A DNA stretch of 64,000 bases from Amycolatopsis endophytica. GTDB lineage: Bacteria; Actinomycetota; Actinomycetes; Mycobacteriales; Pseudonocardiaceae. Shown here in pieces: positions 1 to 9,194 of this stretch. Positions within the stretch are counted from its first letter, which is position 1. Each line of letters starts with the position of its first letter. A model generated the notes under the pieces. The model searched no databases, had not been told where the DNA came from, and saw only the letters and a program-made list of their open reading frames with translations. A program made the position numbers and the translations under genes. The stretch is taken from positions 124,001 to 188,000 of the forward strand of contig NZ_JACCFK010000002.1 of NCBI RefSeq assembly GCF_013410405.1, given 5' to 3'.

Positions 1-1172
1 CCACGATCCGCGCCGACGGGTACGAGACCGGCGGCGCCGATCGCGAACCGGTCGTCGTGGACGACCTGCCCGGCGACTACGAGCTGGGCGGGTACTGCGA
101 CTACATGGCGAAGGAGATCGCCGAGCAGCCCGAAGCGGCGCAGCGGGTGCTGCGCGGGCGCCTCGACGAACGCCTGGGCACCGCGAGGCTGGACGGTCTC
201 CGGTTCACGGCGCGGGAACTGCGGGCCATCCGGCGGGTGAAGTTCCTGGGCTGCGGGTCGGCCTACTACGCCGGGCAGGTCGGCGCGGAACTGGTCGAGA
301 CGCTGGCGCGGGTCCCGGCGGACGCCGAACCGGCCGCCGAGTTCCGCTACCGCAACCCGGTGGTGGACCCGCACTGTCTCTACGTCGCCGTCAGCCAGTC
401 CGGCGAAACCGCGGACACGCTGGCCACGGTGGAGGAGCTGCGGCGCAAGGGCGGGCGCGTGGTCGGCGCGGTGAACGTGGTCGGCTCGGCGATCGCCCGC
501 GAGTGTGACAGCGGGGTGTTCCTGCACGCCGGTCCGGAGATTTCGGTGGCTTCGACGAAGGCGTTCACGAACATGACGTTGTCGTTCGCGTTGCTGGCCC
601 TGACCCTGGGCCGGGTGCGGGACCTGTCGCTGGGGGAGGGCAGGCGGATCGCGGCGGCCCTGGCGGCGCTGCCCGGGCTGATCGGCCAGGTGCTGGACGG
701 CGAGGACCGGATCGCGACGCTGGCCGGGCGGTTCGCCGACGCCGAGCACGTGTTCTTCCTGGGGCGGGTCCGGGGCTGGCCGGTCGCGCGCGAAGGGGCG
801 CAGAAGCTCAAGGAGATCTCCTACGTGCACGCCGAGGCCTACCAGTCCTCGGAGCTCAAGCACGGGCCACTGGCGCTGGTCGACGCGGCGATGCCCAGCG
901 TGGTGCTGGTGCCCGGCGACGAACTGACCGCCAAGAACACCGGCACGATCGAGCAGATCAAGGCACGCGGCGGGCCGGTCGTCGCCGTCACCACGACGGA
1001 TCTGGTGCTGCCGCGCGCCGACGAGGTGGTCCGGATCCCGTCGGCGGGACCGGAACTGGACCCGATCCTGCTCACCATTCCGCTGCAGCTGCTGGCCTAC
1101 CACGTGGCGTGCAAGCTCGGCCGCGACATCGACAAGCCGCGCAACCTCGCCAAGAGCGTCACCGTCGAATAG
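1..1172 (+). CDS. glmS: Glutamine-fructose-6-phosphate aminotransferase, C-terminal part (cut by window edge)
   Basis: This is the isomerase half of GlmS, which makes glucosamine-6-phosphate from fructose-6-phosphate and glutamine, the first step to UDP-GlcNAc and peptidoglycan. The reading frame is open from position 3 and continues off the left edge, so the GTG at 57 is not a real start and the N-terminal glutaminase domain lies outside the window. Two SIS domains are visible, with the sugar-phosphate motifs CGSAYYAG, QSGETADTL and STKAF. The catalytic segment KLKEISYVHAEAYQ is followed by ELKHGPLAL, and the protein ends with the family signature PRNLAKSVTVE. The next gene starts only 25 bp after the stop, behind an operator palindrome. 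Confidence 0.95.
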   Translation, partial: TIRADGYETGGADREPVVVDDLPGDYELGGYCDYMAKEIAEQPEAAQRVLRGRLDERLGTARLDGLRFTARELRAIRRVKFLGCGSAYYAGQVGAELVETLARVPADAEPAAEFRYRNPVVDPHCLYVAVSQSGETADTLATVEELRRKGGRVVGAVNVVGSAIARECDSGVFLHAGPEISVASTKAFTNMTLSFALLALTLGRVRDLSLGEGRRIAAALAALPGLIGQVLDGEDRIATLAGRFADAEHVFFLGRVRGWPVAREGAQKLKEISYVHAEAYQSSELKHGPLALVDAAMPSVVLVPGDELTAKNTGTIEQIKARGGPVVAVTTTDLVLPRADEVVRIPSAGPELDPILLTIPLQLLAYHVACKLGRDIDKPRNLAKSVTVE

Positions 1173-1192
1173 TTATCCTAGTGCTAGGATAA
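1173..1192. promoter_or_regulatory. Perfect palindrome containing the -10 box of the PadR gene
   Basis: TTATCCTAG and CTAGGATAA form perfect 9-bp arms around a 2-bp centre, immediately after the glmS stop codon. The right arm contains TAGGAT (1185-1190), exactly 7 nt before the GTG start of the PadR regulator, as expected for a -10 box of a leaderless transcript. A repressor bound here would cover the core promoter. The most economical reading is an autoregulatory PadR operator. Confidence 0.75.
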
Positions 1193-1197
1193 CCAGC

Positions 1198-1728
1198 GTG
1201 ACGCCCGCCGAGCTGACCCTGCTCGGCCTGCTCGTGGAACGGCCACGGCACGGCTACGAGCTGGAGGAGGTCATCACCGCTCGCGGCATGCGCGAGTGGA
1301 CCGAGATCGGGTTCAGCTCCATCTACTACCTGCTGGGCCGGCTCCGCGACCGGGGCCTCATCGCCGAGGTGGACACCCCGCGGGCCGGGCGGGCCAGGGC
1401 ACGCAAGGTGTTCGGGCCCACCGAGGAGGGGCGGCGGGTGTGCGCGGCCGAGGCCGAGGCGGCCGTCGCGGAGCTGCGGCCGGTGTTCCCGCCCGTCCTG
1501 GTCGGACTGGCCAGTCAGCCCGTCATCCCGCCGGAGCGCCTCCGCGCCGCACTGTCCGAACGCGCCTCGGCGCTGGAGGAGCGCGCCGACGCCGTGCGCC
1601 GCGCCGCGGAACAACCGGGCGCTCCCGCGTTCGTGCGCGCCATCTTCGACTTTTCCCTGCACCAGCTGGACGCCGAACGGCGGTGGCTGGCCGGCTACCG
1701 CTCCACACTGGACGAAGGAGACGCCTGA
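1198..1728 (+). CDS. PadR family transcriptional regulator
   Basis: This 176-residue protein begins with the PadR winged helix (about residues 1-90): LTLLGLLVERPRHGYEL, then GFSSIYYLLGRLRDRGLI and the wing RKVFGPTEEG. The remainder is the helical C-terminal dimerisation region usual for class I PadR proteins. GTG at 1198 is chosen because a TAGGAT -10 box lies 7 nt upstream, so the transcript is probably leaderless. The downstream GyrI-like gene begins 2 bp after its stop, so the two are co-transcribed. PadR-GyrI pairs usually act as ligand-responsive repressor plus small-molecule-binding partner; the ligand cannot be read from sequence. Confidence 0.9.
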   Translation: MTPAELTLLGLLVERPRHGYELEEVITARGMREWTEIGFSSIYYLLGRLRDRGLIAEVDTPRAGRARARKVFGPTEEGRRVCAAEAEAAVAELRPVFPPVLVGLASQPVIPPERLRAALSERASALEERADAVRRAAEQPGAPAFVRAIFDFSLHQLDAERRWLAGYRSTLDEGDA

Positions 1729-1730
1729 CC

Positions 1731-2348
1731 GTGCGCCCCTACGACGTCAAACGCGAGCTGAACGCGCTCTACGCGCCGAAGAACACCGAGTGGGCGCTGG
1801 TCGAGGTGCCGGAGCAGCAGTTCCTCGCGATCGACGGCCATGGCGACCCCAACACCTCTCCCGACTACGCCCGCGCCGTGGAAGCGCTCTACGCGGTGGC
1901 CTACACGCTGAAGTTCGCGGTCAAACGTGGCGGCGGCCGGGAGTTCGTCGTGGCGCCACTGGAAGGGCTGTGGTGGGCCGACGACTACGCCGCCTTCACC
2001 CGGCGTGACAAGGACTCGTGGCACTGGACGATGCTGATCAGCCAGCCGCCATGGGTGGGCGCGGATCTCGTCGACGCAGCACGGGACACCGCGCTGGAGA
2101 AGAAAAAACTTCCCGCGATCGGTGGAATTCGCCTCCGCGCCCTGCGTGAAGGACGCAGCGCCCAGGTTCTGCACGTCGGCTCCTACGACGACGAAGGGCC
2201 GGTGCTGGCCGGGCTCGGTGCCTTTTTCGCCGGTCACGGCCTTCGCCACGGCGGTCTGCACCACGAGATCTACCTCAGCGATCCCCGCCGGACCGAGGCC
2301 GCGAGGCTGAAGACGGTGCTGCGTCAGCCCGCCGAACCGGCCTCCTGA
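1731..2348 (+). CDS. GyrI-like small-molecule-binding domain protein
   Basis: This 205-residue protein resembles the stand-alone GyrI-like (SHV-type) family. It opens with a motif around EVPEQQFLAIDGHGDPN, continues through a WWADDY segment and ends with HHEIYLSDPRR, which is typical of this family. Such domains bind hydrophobic or cationic small molecules, and some hydrolyse them. The GTG start at 1731 is preceded by GGAG at about 10 nt, and the upstream PadR stop is only 2 bp away, so the pair forms an operon. Its likely role is to sequester or sense the compound that relieves PadR repression; this is inferred from context. Confidence 0.8.
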   Translation: MRPYDVKRELNALYAPKNTEWALVEVPEQQFLAIDGHGDPNTSPDYARAVEALYAVAYTLKFAVKRGGGREFVVAPLEGLWWADDYAAFTRRDKDSWHWTMLISQPPWVGADLVDAARDTALEKKKLPAIGGIRLRALREGRSAQVLHVGSYDDEGPVLAGLGAFFAGHGLRHGGLHHEIYLSDPRRTEAARLKTVLRQPAEPAS

Positions 2349-2352
2349 CCGC

Positions 2353-2372
2353 CGCGGGAGCATCGGCCTCGC
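2353..2372. promoter_or_regulatory. Weak DosR/DevR-like box upstream of the universal stress protein gene
   Basis: The core GGGAGCATCGGCCT (2356-2369) matches 9 of 14 positions of the DosR core GGGACTWWAGTCCC. It lies about 95 bp upstream of the universal stress protein ATG. Alone it would not be convincing; it is listed because stronger sites precede several neighbouring genes. Confidence 0.3.
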
Positions 2373-2463
2373 CCACCGAGGACCAAGTGCTCTTCGCCGG
2401 GCCCCTCCCGGCCGCGATGCTGGTGGGGCGGCGACCGGCCCGCCCGGCTTGAGGAGAGCAGAC

Positions 2464-3390
2464 ATGAGGTTCGCGCACACCGGTGACACCGTGGTGGTGG
2501 GCGTCGACGGATCACCCGGCTCGCGGCGGGCCGTGGCGTGGGGTGCGGGCGAGGCGGCCCGGATGGCGCTGCGGCTGGTCCTGGCGCACGGCTTCGGGAT
2601 TCCCGACGCGTTCGGGGAGGAGCTGCCCGGCGACCTGCTGTCCGCGCACCAGGCGCACGCGGACCGGGTACTGGCCGACGCGGGCCGGCTCGCGCGCCGC
2701 GCCGGCCCGCGGACCTCGATCACCGTGGAATCGAGCCCGGACGGCCCGATCCCGTTGCTGGTCAAGAAATCCGACACGGCGCGGATGCTGGTGCTGGGGT
2801 CGGCCGGGCGCAGCGCGTTGCGGGACCTGGCGATCGGGTCGACCGCGCTGGCGCTGGCCATGCACGGGCACTCACCGATCACCGTCGTCCGCGGGCCCGA
2901 ACCCGCCGCCGGGACGCCGGTGGTGGTCGGGGTCGACGGGTACGCGCCCGCCGAGCCCGCGATCGAGCTGGCGTTCGAGGAGGCCGCCGCCCGCGCCGTC
3001 CCGCTCGTGGCGGTGCACGTGTGGAACGACTACGACCTGGCCGAGACATTCGGGTTCGCGCGCGACCCGTTCGGCACCGCGCCGCGCCAGGACGCCGAAC
3101 GTGCGGTGCTGGACCGGTCGCTGGCGCCGTGGCGGGTCAAGTACCCCGAGGTCGCCGTGCGCCCGGTCGTCGGGCGGGACCAGCCCCGTGCCCGGCTGCT
3201 GGACTGGAGCGCCAGGGCGCAGCTGATGGTGGCGGGCAGCCGCGGCCGCGGCGGATTCCGCGGAATGCTGCTCGGGTCGACCACGCAGGCGCTGATCGAC
3301 CACGCCCGCTGTCCCGTGCTGATCGCCCGTTCGCCACTGGATGAAGGACTTTCGCCCCCTTTACCCGGTGACGGTGCTCGCGTTCCCTGA
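2464..3390 (+). CDS. Universal stress protein with two tandem Usp domains
   Basis: This 308-residue protein has two Usp domains (about 10-140 and 150-295). Each starts with a VVVGVDG strand. The second carries a clear ATP-binding loop, GSRGRGGFRGMLLGST, and the first a shorter version around GSAGRSALRDLAIGST. Tandem Usp proteins of this kind are frequent members of the mycobacterial DosR dormancy regulon. ATG 2464 is preferred over the upstream TTG at 2449 because GAGGAG sits 7 nt before it. A DosR-like box for the next gene overlaps the 3' end of this one. Confidence 0.93.
   Translation: MRFAHTGDTVVVGVDGSPGSRRAVAWGAGEAARMALRLVLAHGFGIPDAFGEELPGDLLSAHQAHADRVLADAGRLARRAGPRTSITVESSPDGPIPLLVKKSDTARMLVLGSAGRSALRDLAIGSTALALAMHGHSPITVVRGPEPAAGTPVVVGVDGYAPAEPAIELAFEEAAARAVPLVAVHVWNDYDLAETFGFARDPFGTAPRQDAERAVLDRSLAPWRVKYPEVAVRPVVGRDQPRARLLDWSARAQLMVAGSRGRGGFRGMLLGSTTQALIDHARCPVLIARSPLDEGLSPPLPGDGARVP
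3342..3361. promoter_or_regulatory. DosR/DevR-like box upstream of the aldehyde dehydrogenase gene
   Basis: The core AGGACTTTCGCCCC (3345-3358) matches 11 of 14 positions of GGGACTWWAGTCCC. It lies inside the last codons of the universal stress protein gene and 66-85 bp before the aldehyde dehydrogenase ATG, a normal distance for a DosR activator site. Matched by eye; not scored against a matrix. Confidence 0.45.
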
Positions 3391-3426
3391 GGAGGGCGCC
3401 TTTCTGCGCGGCGAGGAGTTTCGGAA

Positions 3427-4950
3427 ATGAGATACGTTCCCCCCGGGCAGCCCGGCAGCGTGGTCGCGGTGCAGTCCTGCTACGACAATTTCGCCGGGGG
3501 GAAATGGCTGGCGCCGACCGAGGGCGGGTACCGGGAGGTGGTGGCCGCCGCGACCGGCCGACCGCTGTGCCGGGTCGCCGACTCCACCGCCGCCGACCTG
3601 GAACCGGCGCTGGACGCCGCGCACGCCGTGCATGCGGTCTGGAGCGAGAGTCCGCCTTCGTCCCGGGCGAAGGTGCTGGCCGCCGCGGCCGACGCGATCG
3701 AGGACAATGCCGAGATACTGGCGGTCGCCGAAAGCTGGGAGACCGGGCGCCCGATCCGGGAGGCGCTCGGGGTGGACATTCCGCTCGCCGCCGGCCACTT
3801 CCGGTATTTCGCGGAGGTGATCGGTGCGGAGGAAAGGACCGTTCCCGGAATCGGCGACGTCCTCGCCTACCAGTTCCGGGAACCGCTCGGCGTCGTCGCG
3901 CAGTTCCTGCCCGTGCGGTTTCCCGTGCTGCTGGCGGCCTGGAACCTGGCGCCCGCGCTGGCGGCGGGAAACTGCTCGGTCGTCAAGCCCGCCTCGGCCT
4001 CGTCCTGGTCGGTGCTGAAACTGGCCGAGGTGATCGGGGAAGTGCTGCCTCCGGGTGTGGTCAACGTCGTGACCGGGCGCGGCGAGGGCGTCGGGCGGGA
4101 CCTGGCACGCAGCAGGCGGATCGCGAAGGTGGTGTTCAGCGGGGAAACCGGGACGGGGCAACGGATTCCGCGCTACGCCGCCCGCAGCCTCGTGCCGGTG
4201 GCGCTGGAGGTCGGGTCCCGCTCGCCCAGTGTGTTCTTCGACGACGTGCTCGCCGACGAGGACGACTTCCTCGACCAGGCCGTGGACGGGATCGTGGTGG
4301 CCGCCTCCGGCGAGGGCCTGGTGTGCAGGTGCCCGTCGCGGGCGCTGGTCCACGAGTCGGTGTGCGACGAGCTGGTCGGCCGCGCGCTGGAACGCATCGC
4401 CGAACTGGTCGTGGACGATCCGCTGGACACCGCGACGCGGGTGGGCCCGTGTGGCGGTGCCGAGCAACTGGCCAAAGTGGAGTCCTGTGTGGACCGTGGT
4501 CGCCAAGAGGGCGCCGGTGTCCTGATCGGTGGGCACCGGGTGGACGTCGGCGACGAATTCAGCGGCGGGTTCTTCTACGCGCCCACGGTGCTGCGCGGCC
4601 ACCACCGGATGCGGGTCTTCCACGACGACCTGTGCGGACCGGTGCTGGCGGTGACGACCTTCACCGATGAGGAGGACGCGGTCGCTCTCGCCAACACCAC
4701 ACCCAACGGACCGGGCGCGGGCGTGTGGTCCCGCGACGGCGACCGCGCCTGCCGCGTCGGCCGCGCGGTGAAGGCCGGACGCGTCTGGACCAACTGCTGC
4801 CACCAGTATCCGGCCGGGACACGGCACGGCTGCACTCCGTCGACAGTGGTGGGCCGCGACGCCCACCGCCGGGTGCTGGACCAGTACAGCCGGATGAAGA
4901 GCCTGGTGGTCGGTCACCCCCGCACCGGCCCGCGCCCGCTGGCCGGATGA
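3427..4950 (+). CDS. Aldehyde dehydrogenase family protein with degenerate active site
   Basis: This is a full-length (507 aa) relative of ExaC-type NAD-dependent acetaldehyde dehydrogenases, alignable from MRYVPPG to the C-terminus. The catalytic Cys300 (LVCRCPSR) and general base Glu261 are present. However, the oxyanion-hole Asn of PWNFP is Arg164 (LPVRFP), LELGGKSP has become LEVGSRSP, NQGEVC reads GEGLVC, EEIFGPV reads DDLCGPV, and the Gly-rich GGYKQSG loop is replaced by HGCTPST. The frame is nonetheless intact, which argues for a retained non-classical function rather than fresh decay. An AGGAG-type site (GGCGAGGAG) precedes the ATG, and a DosR-like box lies 66-85 bp upstream. It may be a hypoxia-induced pseudoenzyme or have an altered substrate. 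Confidence 0.88.
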   Translation: MRYVPPGQPGSVVAVQSCYDNFAGGKWLAPTEGGYREVVAAATGRPLCRVADSTAADLEPALDAAHAVHAVWSESPPSSRAKVLAAAADAIEDNAEILAVAESWETGRPIREALGVDIPLAAGHFRYFAEVIGAEERTVPGIGDVLAYQFREPLGVVAQFLPVRFPVLLAAWNLAPALAAGNCSVVKPASASSWSVLKLAEVIGEVLPPGVVNVVTGRGEGVGRDLARSRRIAKVVFSGETGTGQRIPRYAARSLVPVALEVGSRSPSVFFDDVLADEDDFLDQAVDGIVVAASGEGLVCRCPSRALVHESVCDELVGRALERIAELVVDDPLDTATRVGPCGGAEQLAKVESCVDRGRQEGAGVLIGGHRVDVGDEFSGGFFYAPTVLRGHHRMRVFHDDLCGPVLAVTTFTDEEDAVALANTTPNGPGAGVWSRDGDRACRVGRAVKAGRVWTNCCHQYPAGTRHGCTPSTVVGRDAHRRVLDQYSRMKSLVVGHPRTGPRPLAG

Positions 4951-5355
4951 GGGACCGCCGGAGACGCCCGGGGCGCGGTCTCGATCACGTCGCGGCTGTC
5001 GGCCAGCGACGCTTCCGGCGCGGTGCGGCCGGTCGCCTCGAGGTAGGCGTCGACGAGCCGGTTGCCCACCGCGTATCCCGCTCCGGCAGGCAGCCCCACC
5101 GGGGTGCCGCCGTAACGGGCGGCGGTCCCGTCGCCGTGGATCCAGGCGGCGAAGTTCTCCATGCCGGTGACGTCGAGGCCGGAGACGACCCTTCGCGGCA
5201 CCGCTGTTCGTCCCGGTCGAGTGGAAAACCGGAGCCCATCCGGTGCATTGCGCGGCGGGCTCCACCATGGACCGCAGCAGCCCGGGACGCTCCACCGGCG
5301 CGGCCGTCAGGATCTTCCGCATCGCGGGGCAGGTGTCCAGAACGGTGATCGTCAT
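4947..5355 (-). pseudogene. Remnant of a DUF2268-type putative zinc protease gene
   Basis: Three pieces of one protein family lie in order on the minus strand but in different frames. The N-terminus MTITVLDTCPAMRKIL...RPGLLRSMVEP runs from 5355. MHRMGSGFPLDRDEQRC covers roughly 5248-5198. The C-terminal part VVSGLDVTGMENFAAWIHG through GYAVGNRLVDAYLEATG ends near 4950. The central roughly 150 codons, which carry the HExxH zinc site in intact relatives, are deleted, and both junctions change frame. It overlaps the last codons of the convergent aldehyde dehydrogenase. The remnant is almost certainly non-functional. Confidence 0.75.
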
Positions 5356-5396
5356 GGGGGGGACGGTAAAGTCTCCAGTGGCGGTCGACTCAAGGG

Positions 5397-7070
5397 TCAC
5401 AGTGACGCGAGTTCCGGCTCCAGGTCGTCCAGTCCCAGCGTGCCGACCGACAACGCGGCCATGTGCCAGCTCTTGAGTTCGAAGTTGGGGTTGCGGGTGC
5501 GTGCCGCCGCGCGGCCGGCGAGCCAGGCGCGCTCGCCGAGCTTGTAGCTGATCGCCTGACCGGGTACGCCCAGGTAGCGCACGATCTCGCTGTCCAGGAA
5601 GGCCGACTCACGGGTGGTGTGGGCGCCGAAGAACGCCCGGCCGGTCTCGGCGTTCCAGTGCAGGCCGGGGCCCAGTCCGGCCTCCTCGGGGACGGGCAGC
5701 CGCAGGTGCATGCCGATGTCCACGATCAGCCGGATCACCCGCATCATCTGCGAGTCCAGGTAGCCCAGCCGGGCGCCCGGGTCGTCGAGGTAGCCCAGCT
5801 CGTCCATCAGCCGCTCGGCGTAGAGCGCCCACCCCTCGGTGGTCGCGCTCACCGAACCCGCGCTGGTCTGGAACAACGAAAGCCGGTCCGCGAGCGTCGC
5901 CCAGTGGGCGAACTGCAGGTGGTGGCCGGGCACGGACTCGTGGTACCAGGTGCTGACCAGCGTCCACAGCGGGAACCTCTCGCGTCCCAGCGTCGGCAGC
6001 CAGGTGCGGCCGGGCCGGGAGAAGTCCCGCGACGGGCGTGTGTAGTAGGGCGCGGCGGCGCTGCCGGGCGGGGCCAGGTGCGTCTCCAGCACCCGCACCG
6101 GGGGCGCGAGGTCGAAGTGCGTGCCGTCGAGATCGCTCATCGCCCGGTCGGTCAGGTCCTGCAGCCGGCGCCGGATCTGCTCCGCGCCGTCCACGGCGGG
6201 GCCCTCGCGGTCGAGGTGCGCCATGGCCTCCAGCACGGGCGCGCCGGGCAGCACCCGGCCGGCCTGCTCGCGGATCTGGGCCGCCAGCGTCCGGTACTCC
6301 TCCCAAGCCCAGGCCGTGGTGGCTTCGAGGTCGAGGTCGGCGCCGGTCCACTGGCGGGCCAGCAGCAGGTAGCGCTCCTCGCCGACGCCGTCGGGCGTGC
6401 CGTCGGCGCGCGGCAGGTACTCGCCGGTCAGGAACGCCGTCAGCGCGGTGAGCGCTTCCTGCGCGGCGGTCGTCGCCCGGTTCAGGTCCGCGCGCAGGGC
6501 GAGAGGCACGTCGGCCGCGGAGGCGAAGTCGGCGAACCAGCCCCGGCCGTCGCCCACGGCTGTCCACGCGCGCAGTTGCGCGGCCGCGGTTTCCACCTGG
6601 CGCGGCGCCGCGAAGAGCCCGCGCCGCACGCCCTCGCGCAGCGATTCGGTGTACCCGGCCAGCGCCTCCGGCACCCGCGCCGCGCGGCGGGCGACCGCCG
6701 CCCAGTCCTCGTCGGAGGCCGTGGGCATCATCTGGAACGTGCTCCGCAGGCCCTGCAGGGGGCCGAGGATGTTGCGCACCGGCCGCAGGTGCTCACCGGC
6801 TTCGCTGACCGCCAGCTGGGTTTCCAGGCGCTCGCGCAGCAGCCGCGCGCACCGGCGCTCGTCGTCTCCGTCGGGGTGCAGACCGTTCAGCCCGGCCAGG
6901 GTCGCCGTCGCCAGCTCGTCGCGGGCCTGCTGTCCGGCGGGGGAGAGGTCGGTGAGCCGGTCCTCGCCGGGGCTGATGCCGAGCGTGGTGCCCAGCTGCG
7001 GATCGAGGACGCAGAGGCGGGAAACATGGGAGTCCGCGAGATCACGAACGGCGGTGGTGGTGTCCGGCAC
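5397..7070 (-). CDS. DUF885 family protein (putative zinc peptidase)
   Basis: This 557-residue protein has the signature of DUF885 proteins: the zinc-site motif [11 protein letters not shown] (His377, Glu378, His383/384), followed by a [12 protein letters not shown] helix that supplies the third ligand. Relatives are thought to be cytoplasmic metallopeptidases of thermolysin-like fold, but substrates are largely unknown. No signal peptide is visible. The gene is divergent from nadE, sharing a 59-bp intergenic region with an 18-bp near-palindrome. Downstream it abuts the DUF2268 remnant. Confidence 0.88.
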   Translation of the reverse strand: MPDTTTAVRDLADSHVSRLCVLDPQLGTTLGISPGEDRLTDLSPAGQQARDELATATLAGLNGLHPDGDDERRCARLLRERLETQLAVSEAGEHLRPVRNILGPLQGLRSTFQMMPTASDEDWAAVARRAARVPEALAGYTESLREGVRRGLFAAPRQVETAAAQLRAWTAVGDGRGWFADFASAADVPLALRADLNRATTAAQEALTALTAFLTGEYLPRADGTPDGVGEERYLLLARQWTGADLDLEATTAWAWEEYRTLAAQIREQAGRVLPGAPVLEAMAHLDREGPAVDGAEQIRRRLQDLTDRAMSDLDGTHFDLAPPVRVLETHLAPPGSAAAPYYTRPSRDFSRPGRTWLPTLGRERFPLWTLVSTWYHESVPGHHLQFAHWATLADRLSLFQTSAGSVSATTEGWALYAERLMDELGYLDDPGARLGYLDSQMMRVIRLIVDIGMHLRLPVPEEAGLGPGLHWNAETGRAFFGAHTTRESAFLDSEIVRYLGVPGQAISYKLGERAWLAGRAAARTRNPNFELKSWHMAALSVGTLGLDDLEPELASL

Positions 7071-7075
7071 GGCCG

Positions 7076-7093
7076 GAGTCTAGATCTAGGCTC
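7076..7093. promoter_or_regulatory. Near-perfect palindrome between DUF885 gene and nadE
   Basis: A perfect CTAGATCTAG core (7080-7089) is flanked by GAG and CTC, giving an 18-bp inverted repeat with one mismatched pair. It begins 5 bp upstream of the DUF885 start and lies about 40 bp upstream of the nadE GTG. TAGGCT at 7087-7092, overlapping the palindrome, is a plausible nadE -10 box. A dimeric regulator here could control both genes. Confidence 0.45.
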
Positions 7094-7129
7094 GACGGTG
7101 CACGGCACGCACGCGGAACGGGGACAGGT

Positions 7130-9193
7130 GTGACAGCAGCTCAGGGCCACGACTTCACGTCGCTCTACCGGCACGGGTTCGTGCGGGTGGCCTCCGCCGT
7201 CCCGCGGGTCAGGGTCGCCGACCCGGAGTTCAACGCCGATGCCACGCTCGCGCTCGCCCGGCGGGCGGCCGCGGACGGGGTGGCGATCACGGTGTTCCCC
7301 GAACTGGGTTTCTCCGCCTACACCGCCGACGACCTGTTCCACCAGGACGCGCTGCAGGGCGCGGTGGACGACGCCGTGGCGCGTTTCGTGGCGGAGTCCG
7401 CGGACCTGCCGGGCGTGTTCGCGATCGGCGCGCCGCAGCGGATCGACGGGCGGCTGTTCAACTGCGGCATCGTGGTCCACCGCGGGCAGGTGCTGGGCGC
7501 GGTGCCCAAGAGCTACCTGCCGAGTTACCGCGAGTTCTACGAGAAGCGCCAGTTCGTCGCGGGCCGCGACGCGGTGTCGGAGCGGGTGCGCGTCGCCGGG
7601 CAGGACGTGCCCTTCGGCAGCGACCTGCTCTTCGCCGCGCCGAACGTGCCCGGCCTGGTGTTCCACGTGGAGATCTGCGAGGACGGCTGGGTGCCGCTCG
7701 CGCCCAGCGGGTTCGGCGCGCTGGCCGGGGCGACGGTGCTGCTGAACCTGTCGGCGAGCAACATCGTCATCGGCAAGGCCGGTTACCGGCGCACGCTGTG
7801 CACGAGCCATTCGGCACGCAACCTCGCCGCCTACGTGTACTCGGCCGCCGGGCCGGGGGAGTCCACCACGGACATGGCGTGGGACGGCCAGGTCGTGATC
7901 GCGGAGAACGGTTCGCTGCTGGCCGAGGGCGAGCGGTTCACCTCCGACCAGCTGGTGACCGCGGACATCGACCTGGAGCGGCTGGCCGCGGACCGGTTGC
8001 GCACCACCAGTTTCAGCGACAATGCCCACGACCACCGGGAGCGCCTCAAACGGTTCCGGCGCGTCGACTTCGAGCTGGAGCTGCCGCCGGGGCCGGTGGA
8101 GCTGCGCCGGGAGATCCAGCGCTTCCCGTACGTGCCGGCGAACGCGGCCGACCGCAACGAGCGCTGCGCCGAGGTGCACCACATCCAGGTGCAGGGCCTG
8201 ACCCAGCGCCTGGCGGCCACCGGGATCGAGAAGGTCGTCATCGGCGTGTCCGGCGGGCTGGACTCGACGCAGGCGCTGATCGTGGCCGCGCAGAGCATGG
8301 ACCGGCTCGGCCTGCCGCGGGAGAACGTGCTGGCCTACACGATGCCCGGGTTCGCCACCACGAACCACACGCTGACCAACGCGCACAAGCTGATGCAGGC
8401 GCTGGGCACGTCCGCGCACGAGATCGACATCCGGCCCTCGGCGAAGCAGATGCTGGCCGATCTCGGGCACCCGGCCGCCGACGGCTCACCGGTGTATGAC
8501 GTGACGTTCGAGAACGTGCAGGCGGGGGAGCGGACCTCGCACCTGTTCCGGCTGGCCAACCATCACGGCGCGCTGGTGGTGGGCACCGGTGACCTCAGTG
8601 AGCAGGCGCTGGGCTGGGCCACCTACGGCGTGGGCGACCAGATGTCGCACTACAACGTCAACGCCTCGGTGCCCAAGACGCTGATCCGCTACCTGATCGC
8701 GTGGGAGGTGGCGACCGGGCAGCTGGGCGAGGGCGCCGACGAGGTGCTGCGGTCCATCCTGGCCACCGAGATCTCACCGGAGCTGGTGCCGGGGGACGGC
8801 CCGGATTCGGGCCCGTCGCAGAGTTCCGAGGCGAAGGTCGGGCCCTACGAGCTCCAGGATTTCCACCTGTACTACCTGCTGCGTTTCGGGTACCGGCCCA
8901 GCCGGATCGCCTACCTGGCGCGGCACGCCTGGGGTGACGTGGCCGCCGGGCGCTGGCCGGACCTGGTCCCGGAGGACGAGCGCACCAGCTACGACCTGCC
9001 GACGATCAAGAAGTGGCTGCGGGAGTTCCTGTGGCGGTTCATCCAGACCAGCCAGTTCAAGCGCTCCGCGATGCCCAACGCGCCGAAGGTCGGCTCGGGC
9101 GGCTCACTCTCGCCCCGCGGCGACTGGCGCGCGCCCAGCGACGCCAGCGCCCGCGCCTGGCTCGACGAACTGGAGACCAACGTCCCGGGCTGA
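7130..9193 (+). CDS. nadE: Glutamine-dependent NAD+ synthetase
   Basis: NadE amidates nicotinic acid adenine dinucleotide to NAD+, the last step of NAD synthesis, with ammonia channelled from glutamine. The N-terminal nitrilase-type glutaminase domain has the triad Glu58 (VFPELGF), Lys127 (PKSYLP) and Cys183 (VEICEDGW). The C-terminal synthetase domain has the ATP-pyrophosphatase loop SGGLDS at 374-379. At 687 aa it matches the long two-domain mycobacterial enzyme (about 680 aa). GTG at 7130 is the first good start in frame. The gene ends tail-to-tail with the DUF1876 gene, leaving 1 bp between stops. Confidence 0.97.
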   Translation: MTAAQGHDFTSLYRHGFVRVASAVPRVRVADPEFNADATLALARRAAADGVAITVFPELGFSAYTADDLFHQDALQGAVDDAVARFVAESADLPGVFAIGAPQRIDGRLFNCGIVVHRGQVLGAVPKSYLPSYREFYEKRQFVAGRDAVSERVRVAGQDVPFGSDLLFAAPNVPGLVFHVEICEDGWVPLAPSGFGALAGATVLLNLSASNIVIGKAGYRRTLCTSHSARNLAAYVYSAAGPGESTTDMAWDGQVVIAENGSLLAEGERFTSDQLVTADIDLERLAADRLRTTSFSDNAHDHRERLKRFRRVDFELELPPGPVELRREIQRFPYVPANAADRNERCAEVHHIQVQGLTQRLAATGIEKVVIGVSGGLDSTQALIVAAQSMDRLGLPRENVLAYTMPGFATTNHTLTNAHKLMQALGTSAHEIDIRPSAKQMLADLGHPAADGSPVYDVTFENVQAGERTSHLFRLANHHGALVVGTGDLSEQALGWATYGVGDQMSHYNVNASVPKTLIRYLIAWEVATGQLGEGADEVLRSILATEISPELVPGDGPDSGPSQSSEAKVGPYELQDFHLYYLLRFGYRPSRIAYLARHAWGDVAAGRWPDLVPEDERTSYDLPTIKKWLREFLWRFIQTSQFKRSAMPNAPKVGSGGSLSPRGDWRAPSDASARAWLDELETNVPG

Positions 9194-9194
9194 G

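Noticed and set aside
2376..2395. Odd-length palindrome GAGGACCAAGTGCTC upstream of the universal stress protein as a DosR box
   Set aside because: Its centre is out of register with the 20-bp DosR consensus and it matches only 8 of 14 core positions.
3361..5400. 679-codon minus-strand open frame over the aldehyde dehydrogenase gene
   Set aside because: Only its first roughly 40 residues match a protein family (the DUF2268 remnant); the rest is a low-complexity shadow.
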